From Brachypterus glaber (Eukaryota; Arthropoda; Insecta; Coleoptera; Kateretidae): a stretch of 64,000 bases of DNA. Where the stretch lies: positions 21,569,536 to 21,633,535 of the forward strand of contig OY294049.1 of the NCBI GenBank assembly GCA_958510825.1, in the 5' to 3' direction. The position numbers and the translations under genes were made by a program. The notes beneath the pieces are model-generated. The model saw nothing but the letters and a program-made list of their open reading frames with translations, searched no databases and was not told the origin of the DNA. This document shows, piece after piece, positions 58,719-64,000 of this stretch (its first letter is position 1; each line of letters opens with the position of its first letter).

Positions 58719-58827
58719 TGCACCTAGTATGCGAACTTTACTGTTCGAGACTGAAGTTTTTTGCTGGGACGGAGTCGAGGCAAAAAATCAGTCGAGAACA
58801 CTTAAGACAGTTCGCATACGTGGTGCA
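58719..58827. repeat. 109-bp foldback with GGGACGGAGTCGAGG loop
   Basis: TGCACCTAGTATGCGAACT (58719-58737) pairs with 58809-58827. Inner arms GTTCGAGACTGA / TCAGTCGAGAAC and GTTTTTTGC / GCAAAAAAT continue the stem. The loop is GC-rich. The 98-codon frame crossing it is an artefact. Confidence 0.8.
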
Positions 58828-59332
58828 TACACTATGTTTTCTACTATCTAAGGCTAATAACTCCAAATATCAGTTCAAAATAAAGTTTAAAAATTATTTT
58901 GACATAGCTGTCAGTTTGACAAATAAGCTGAAAAAAGTTAGTAGTTGTCTCAAAATTTTTCCATTATTGACCGTCGTCAATAAACAATACTTAACAACGG
59001 TCAATAATAAATGAGTTCACTGATTTTATTGGTTGCCAATGTAAATAAGCCTTGAAAACGGTATATAATAATATTATACATATTATGTAAGCTAGCACTT
59101 AATCAGGTAGTAGAAAAAATAATTATGTGATGTACCTTAAGATGTATCCTCATTAACCATCATTATAACCATTATAACCATCATAATAGGGTCTTCTTCG
59201 ATTTTTGGTTTTAATTATTTTTAAAAACTAGAAGTTCTAATTATAATATATATGCTATTTATTTATTTTTTAGTCTACTTAAACAGGAGAAAAAAAATTA
59301 TAAAATTTGAATTATTTTTTCCCGCTCCACTG
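58828..59332. other. Unassigned AT-rich DNA
   Basis: No gene recognised. A few imperfect CATTATAACC units lie at 59155-59185. Confidence 0.4.
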
Positions 59333-59335
59333 AAA

Positions 59336-59362
59336 ACGTAACAGACAGAGTTTGCGCAGTTC
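59336..59362 (+). promoter_or_regulatory. ACGTAACAGACAGAG...TGCGCAG motif, left copy
   Basis: ACGTAACAGACAGAGTTTGC, then GCAG matches, in inverted orientation, ACGTCACAGATAGAGACTGC, then GCAG at 63187-63215 (20 of 24 positions). Weaker similarity extends another 45 bp (TATGTTGGCTACTCTG against TAGTGTGGCTAAACTG). Each lies upstream of a zinc-finger gene remnant that points inward. It may be a terminal inverted repeat of one 3.9-kb element or a shared promoter motif. Confidence 0.4.
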
Positions 59363-59830
59363 AAGTCAGTTTTGATTTTGTATGTTGGCTACTCTGATTG
59401 TTATTAAATAGATGTGACTGTCATGAACCGTTGATGTGAGGTTATATTTTCCTATTTTTTTCGGTTTTATTCAGTTTAAGTTTTATTTGGTGTGTATTTA
59501 CTGGACTTTTTATATTTCAAGACAGTGTATAGTGCATTTTAAAAAGGTAGGCAAAAGTCTTTTACGAAACACTAAAAGGTTTGAGGCCTTAATATTTGGA
59601 CCTAAGGTTTTTTTACCATATAGAAAATTTTTGGTTTAAATTTCATATCTATGTCAAAGCATTCTTGAAATATAGTTTATTTTCAAAGGACTTGCAGCTT
59701 TACAGACCATAATGTAAGTTTCTCTATGTGCAGAAAATTTCTGCATCCGGGGACATACTTAATATATTTCAAGAATAATGTTTAGTTTTTATTTATAAAA
59801 CCAAATTATATACTCGTGTTTAACTTTTAG

Positions 59831-60012
59831 GCATGGATTTCAAAAACTTTTATTTTCCAAGTTGCAAAAATTCATCAAAAAACTGCAAAGAACTTTTTTT
59901 TACTGTACCAAAACCAGAGGCTTTAAGGAAATCATAGTTATCTGTTTTTCAACAACCAGGAGCACCAAAGAAATCTATAGGTGGATATTTCTGCTATGAG
60001 GACCATCTTGAA
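59831..60012 (+). pseudogene. THAP-domain exon with in-frame stop
   Basis: Bounded by a consensus acceptor (TTTAACTTTTAG) and donor (GAA|GTAAGT). Translation starts MDFKNFYFPSCKNSSKNCKE, then LFFTVPKPEALRKS, a TAG (59935-59937), then LSVFQQPGAPKKSIGGYFCY, then EDHLEV. The F-x-V-P-K-P segment, the stop at the position of the invariant tryptophan (TGG to TAG is one change), and C-x2-D-H near the end match the THAP C2CH layout. THAP domains bind DNA in P-element-type transposases and host regulators. The stop and odd spacing show decay. Confidence 0.7.
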
Positions 60013-60356
60013 GTAAGTTTAAAATTATATACAAGGTGTATGGTACACGAGATGGTACATGGATAGAAAAATTTTAAGGGATAGATGAGCTCATTTTGAG
60101 TCAATGTTTTTGAGATATCAGCCTTTTTAGATATTTTTGCGAAATACTTTATTTTTTTCCTGTACATATGTATTATTTTTACACTTTGATGATACATTAC
60201 AAAAAGAAATGCAAAAGTATAAAAAATATGTAGGCCAATTTATGAGTTAAAATACACTGGTTCAAACTTATTTTTCTATACTACGCACTAGTTCAAGGGA
60301 ATGAGAAAGTTATACACGCTTCTTTGTTTTGAAGAAAGTCCTCTTGTTCACCTGAG

Positions 60357-60421
60357 AGTCTCAGGCTGAGACTAGAGCATGCAAGTCCCGGGACCAGCGC
60401 AAATTTGCTGGTCCCGGGACT
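60357..60421. repeat. Two adjacent GC-rich perfect hairpins
   Basis: AGTCTCAG-G-CTGAGACT (60357-60373) is followed by AGTCCCGGGACCAGC (60384-60398) pairing perfectly with GCTGGTCCCGGGACT (60407-60421) over an 8-nt loop. High GC in AT-rich DNA makes these stand out. Confidence 0.85.
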
Positions 60422-60544
60422 GAAAATACATAAAAAAAATGTGTACTTTTTTTTATTTTTGGCTTTATCATAACAAAAAGAATGAGCATCTAATATATGA
60501 TATTATCAGGGGTAATATCATGAGTGATACTAGGTTAGGTATTG

Positions 60545-60688
60545 GGGAACGTTCAAGTATTACATAACGCTCCTAGGGGGGGGGTCATTTTGAAGTGTTA
60601 TGCCCATGTTAATGGTATTGGAAAATAGCGTTAGGGGTGGTGGTCCAAAATTATCAAAATTTGCGTTACGTAATACTTGAACGTTCCC
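60545..60688. mobile_element. MITE family H, copy 2 (TTG target duplication)
   Basis: GGGAACGTTCAAGTATTACA and its inverse at 60670-60688. TTG is duplicated (60542-60544 and 60689-60691). It is 144 bp long and matches 17882-18036 throughout. It is inserted beside an inverted ATACTAGGTTAGGTA / TACCTAACCTAGTAT pair (60527 and 60913). Confidence 0.85.
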
Positions 60689-60750
60689 TTGGTGGTTTTT
60701 AGATAAATTTTACGAATATTAATCCCCTTGACGAAAATGCAACGAATGCT

Positions 60751-60936
60751 TTAGGAGTTGAATTTTCCAAAAATTGGGATTAATATGAGTAAAATTTGAA
60801 AAAAAAAGCACAGGTACTTAACCTAGTATCACGAATTGATATTTAGGAGTTGAATTTACCAAAAATTGGGATTAATATGAGTAAAATTTGAAAAAAAAGC
60901 AACAGTACCTAACCTAGTATCATGAATTTATATTTA
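60751..60936. repeat. Tandem duplication, 92-bp unit
   Basis: TTAGGAGTTGAATTTTCCAA, AAATTGGGATTAATATGAGT and CCTAGTATCAxGAATT repeat with a 92-bp offset. Confidence 0.85.
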
Positions 60937-61004
60937 GGGAGAGAATACAATTTATATTTAATACACATACCTCTTAATTATAACTCTAGAACGCTTCGGA
61001 CTAA

Positions 61005-61290
61005 AGATTTCAAATTTAGACCATAGGTTGATTATCTAAAGTTCTAGGCTGGGATTGTTTTTGGTAAAAATCGGATTGGGATAAGGGGTTAAAACGGGAT
61101 AAAAACAATTTATTTCAAAAACATTTTTTTTTTCAATTTATTTTTCGTTTTACAAAACAAGAAACTTTTTTTGAATTTTTAATTTTTGATTTTAATGAAA
61201 CTTGACCTATAGGGAAAAGTATTATTTTATTGGCAGCAGTATTTTTTGTTATAATAAAGCCAATAAAAACAAAAAAAATTACACATTTTT
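61005..61290. repeat. Dispersed family Z copy
   Basis: GAACGCTTCGGACTAAAGAT, TTCTAGGCTGGGATTGTTTT, GGTAAAAATCGGATTGGGAT and ATTGGCAGCAGTATTTTTTG are shared with 43235-43560 (inverted) and 40640-40850. It is non-coding. Confidence 0.65.
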
Positions 61291-61445
61291 TTGTTTGTAT
61301 GGCAAACTTTATTCCAGAAATACAATAAACTGAGTAACCAACTTAAGAATACATTAAGATAAAACCTTGAAATTTGGAGGGTGTTATCTATCACTAATAA
61401 ATATTTTTGTATGTAAATTAATACTAACAGTACTTATTTTGTTGC

Positions 61446-61545
61446 AGATGATCAGGTCAGGGAAAAGTCAGGAAATTTTGTGAAATACTTTCTGAAATTT
61501 TACAAATTTGGTCAGGAAAAAGTCAGCGAATTTGGATATTAAATT
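61446..61545. repeat. Fragment related to the CCCTGAC MITE
   Basis: GGTCAGGGAAAAGTCAGGAA and GGTCAGGAAAAAGTCAG are reverse complements of the interior units of 28274-28530. No termini are visible. Confidence 0.45.
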
Positions 61546-61846
61546 TCAGTGCCAATCCTGCAGGGAACATGTATACAGTATACTAGCACTATTATTTAAA
61601 GTTGTAATTAAAAATCAGTAAAGCACTTGTATTTTTTCCATTTTTCATGTGTTAAGTTTATTTATTTGTACAATCATTGTATTATATAATAAATTATTTC
61701 TACATTAAATCCCAAGATAAGTAATTTTCATATACATAATATAATATACATACATATACATATTTTTAATTACATAATATACATTTATATTTAAATAAAT
61801 TTTTGTTTCTCAATACTTTCTTTGAATTTTATTACCCCACCCTAAC

Positions 61847-63044
61847 TTATTTTTTTTTGTGGATTTGAGGAAAACTATGTTGTGTTCTGTCCTCATCTAA
61901 ATTTCTGTCCCTAAAGTAATTTCCTATATCTTCAAAGAACGTAGAGGGTCCCCCAATTTTTAATTCAGAGGCCTTGATGTATTTCATTTTGTGGCCCACT
62001 TGTGCCAATGCTGGTTTTTCCTAGTTGCACTCAACCTCTGCAATTGCATGCTTACATCCACCTAGAACAATTAAAAATGCTTTTTACTTTTGCTACGATT
62101 ATATCAAAGGCTTCATAACATGAAATGGAAACCAAAAACTTTTTAAGGTACACCTCTACCTCTACGTTATAAAGCCCTCAATATTAAAAAAGTGTTAAAT
62201 CTTATTCTGAGTGGGGGGGTAGTTAGCAGGAAAAAATCTGGTTGTATATCATGGCTTGGTTCTAAAAGGGCCAATGTCACTATATCCCTATTATAAGTTA
62301 TACTGCAGAACTAACTTTTTCTTAGATCTATATAACCTAAAAAAGCCAACGTCAGTGCTTGTGAGATAAATGTAAATTTTAAGTGACAAGGGTGTTTTTA
62401 ATAAACATGTCTGTTAAACTGCTAAAACAGCCAATATTTTGTTTGACTTAGTATATCTGTTTAAAATTTTTGACATTGGCCCTTTTAGAACCAAGCCACA
62501 GATATATACTCAACTGGGGCTCCTGTTGCTTAGGGGATTGCCCCACAACAGCTGACTTTTTACTTAAAATAGAACCCCAGAATTCTACAGACCAAAATAA
62601 CTAAATTAATTTACCTTCAGAAGCTGTACAACCTTGCAACTAAAAATGATTTCATTATTTTCATCAATTTCTGCTCCGATCATGAACTTTGTGCTCAAGG
62701 ACAACACATCCTTTTACTGTGCAAATACTAGTGCTCTTGTCCTTATTGAGTTGCACATAACCAATAACATCTTTCTCCCTGCAAATATACAATATGTTTT
62801 AAAATATCCTCCACATTTTTCACAAATTACTCAAAAAAATAGTTTATGCACATGAATAGAACAAAAAACTCAGTAAAAACTAAAATTAAAATAAAGAATG
62901 TATACTGACCATACATTTTTAAACCTTCGGAACTCCACACTAAAATAGTCCAAGTTTTTTGCGAAAAATTCTTTAACCATCACGTAATTAACGTGTAGTA
63001 AATTTTCGCTGCTTGCTTTCACAAAAAAAATCCACTGAAGCCAT
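61847..63044 (-). pseudogene. SWIM-type zinc-finger gene remnant, three exons
   Basis: Exon 1 (63044-62910) reads MASVDFFCESKQRKFT, a one-base shift, then VMVKEFFAKNLDYFSVEFRR and donor GTCAGT. Exon 2 (62778-62615) has acceptor TTTGCAG and donor GTAAAT and reads EKDVIGYVQLNKDKS, then after a shift FMIGAEIDENNEIIFSCKVV. Exon 3 (62061-61847) starts GGCKHAIAEVEC, then a stop, KPALAQVGHKMKYIKASELK and a TAA stop. C-K-H-A with the preceding cysteine, then K-P-A-L-A-Q-V-G, follow SWIM-domain proteins of multicopy insect genes. The W-H-R-R segment is missing. Retained introns exclude retrocopying. AATAAA lies past the stop. Confidence 0.6.
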
Positions 63045-63186
63045 AATTAAAGCAAAAACAAATAAAATTACTTTAAAAACAAACCGATTCCGAAATTTAA
63101 CACAGAACTCTCCACTGACAGATAAAAAGTGAGGTTATATCTACGGTAGCAGTTTAGCCACACTAAGAAATAAAATGTCGTTTCTG

Positions 63187-63215
63187 CGCAGTCTCTATCT
63201 GTGACGTAAAAATAA
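63187..63215 (-). promoter_or_regulatory. ACGTCACAGATAGAG...TGCGCAG motif, right copy
   Basis: Inverted partner of 59336-59362, about 160 bp upstream of the presumed first exon of the SWIM-type remnant. Its role as terminal repeat or promoter is unresolved. Confidence 0.4.
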
Positions 63216-63604
63216 GGCGCGACGAAAAAATTTAAACTTTAAATCGATTTTTAAAATAGTTAGCGTTATAAAAAAGGAAAATTACTTTACATTTACCCTA
63301 CTATTATACAGTACTTTGTAAATCAGTGTTCAAATATTAAAAACAAGACTTAGTAGAGAACCCTATTATCTAAGCATTACGATGATTGCAGCTTTATTAC
63401 CTGCATTTATTCAATCTTTATGAATTGAGTTTACTTTTCTGTATTTCTTTAAGTTTACTTTTAACTTTATAATATTAAATATAATATATTAATATTAATT
63501 AGTACCTAACTGTTGTTTAAATAATAAACGTTTTAAATTATCTAATATTTCTACCCAGTCGATCAAAACTGGATTTTATAGCAAATCTATAATTTATTTG
63601 AGAC
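63216..63604. other. Unassigned AT-rich DNA
   Basis: No gene or repeat recognised. Confidence 0.4.
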
Positions 63605-64000
63605 ACATACACGATGTTTGCAGTAACACATATTAAAGGAAATAATTCTACATCATAAAACATAAAAAACTACTATAGGAGCATAGATCCGGAAAGGAAC
63701 CCTAAGGGAGTTACGATCCTTTAAAATTGTGATAAAAAATAGATTTTTAATTAATAACTCAGGTACTGAGATAGAGCGACAAGGATTTGCATGTGAACTA
63801 ACCTTAATAAGGCCCATCTTTTTATGTTATTTTCATGTACTTATTTTAAACAGGGGCATGCGAAACGGGAGGGGGGCTTCTCAATTTTTTGCCCAAAACT
63901 TTTTCTGTGTAGCTTTTTTCGTAATTTTATTATTGGAACATGATTCCTCAAGTCAAAATACATAAAAAGGTACTCTTGTTGTAATACTGTAGAATTAACG
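63605..64000. mobile_element. Foldback family X, left arm, cut by the window end
   Basis: AACCCTAAGGGAGTTACGAT, TAATAACTCAGGTACTGAGA, AACTTTTTCTGTGTAGCTTT and GGTACTCTTGTTGTAATACT follow the family X order. The element continues beyond the window. Confidence 0.75.

Overview
This window looks like AT-rich, intron- and transposon-dense eukaryotic nuclear DNA, most likely from an insect. A beetle or a similarly repeat-rich arthropod is my guess, but the sequence alone does not settle the order. Supporting evidence: no operons or long intact genes, GT-AG bounded exon remnants, many inverted-repeat DNA elements (MITEs), a tRNA-headed SINE, decayed non-LTR retrotransposons, a Penelope-like element with a GIY-YIG endonuclease, THAP and SWIM zinc-finger remnants, and microsatellites. 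I see no intact host gene, rRNA gene, convincing tRNA gene or CRISPR array. Almost every coding trace is a pseudogene.

Layout. 0-5 kb: a 320-bp repeat ending in a hairpin, a Penelope-like GIY-YIG core between inverted arms with a hammerhead-ribozyme-like motif, and two inverted-repeat elements. 5-14 kb: mostly unassigned, plus foldback elements, a 296-bp tandem satellite and a duplicated 140-bp block. 14.4-16.5 kb: a 5'-truncated non-LTR retrotransposon on the minus strand. 17-22 kb: several MITEs, a near-perfect 438-bp palindrome, a THAP-like exon start and a possible tyrosine-recombinase fragment. 22-39 kb: foldback families including a 1.18-kb palindrome, a Foldback-type element with 16-bp tandem repeats in its arms and an 8-bp target duplication, nested MITEs, an RTE-type reverse transcriptase fragment and a long (TAA)n. 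39-45 kb: a SINE and a 2.9-kb inverted-repeat element hosting a second tandem-arm foldback. 45-53 kb: a long-arm palindrome, a THAP-bearing P-like remnant and a recent tandem triplication (47.7-52.5 kb). 53-64 kb: a piggyBac-like MITE with an 18-bp palindrome used three times, more foldbacks, a broken THAP exon (+) and a three-exon SWIM-type gene remnant (-) facing each other.

Two themes stand out. First, inverted repeats occur at every scale, from 8-bp arms to 590-bp arms. A subset shares one architecture: AT-rich arms around a short GC-rich loop with GCG/CGAG words, and two of these loops share sequence. Second, there are repeated traces of Penelope-like self-cleaving-RNA sequence and of THAP/SWIM genes, the latter with a related TGCGCAG-containing motif upstream of both gene remnants near 59-63 kb. 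All identities come from reading the sequence, so they are motif-level calls without database support. Boundaries are accurate to a few bases where terminal inverted repeats or target duplications are visible and to tens of bases elsewhere.
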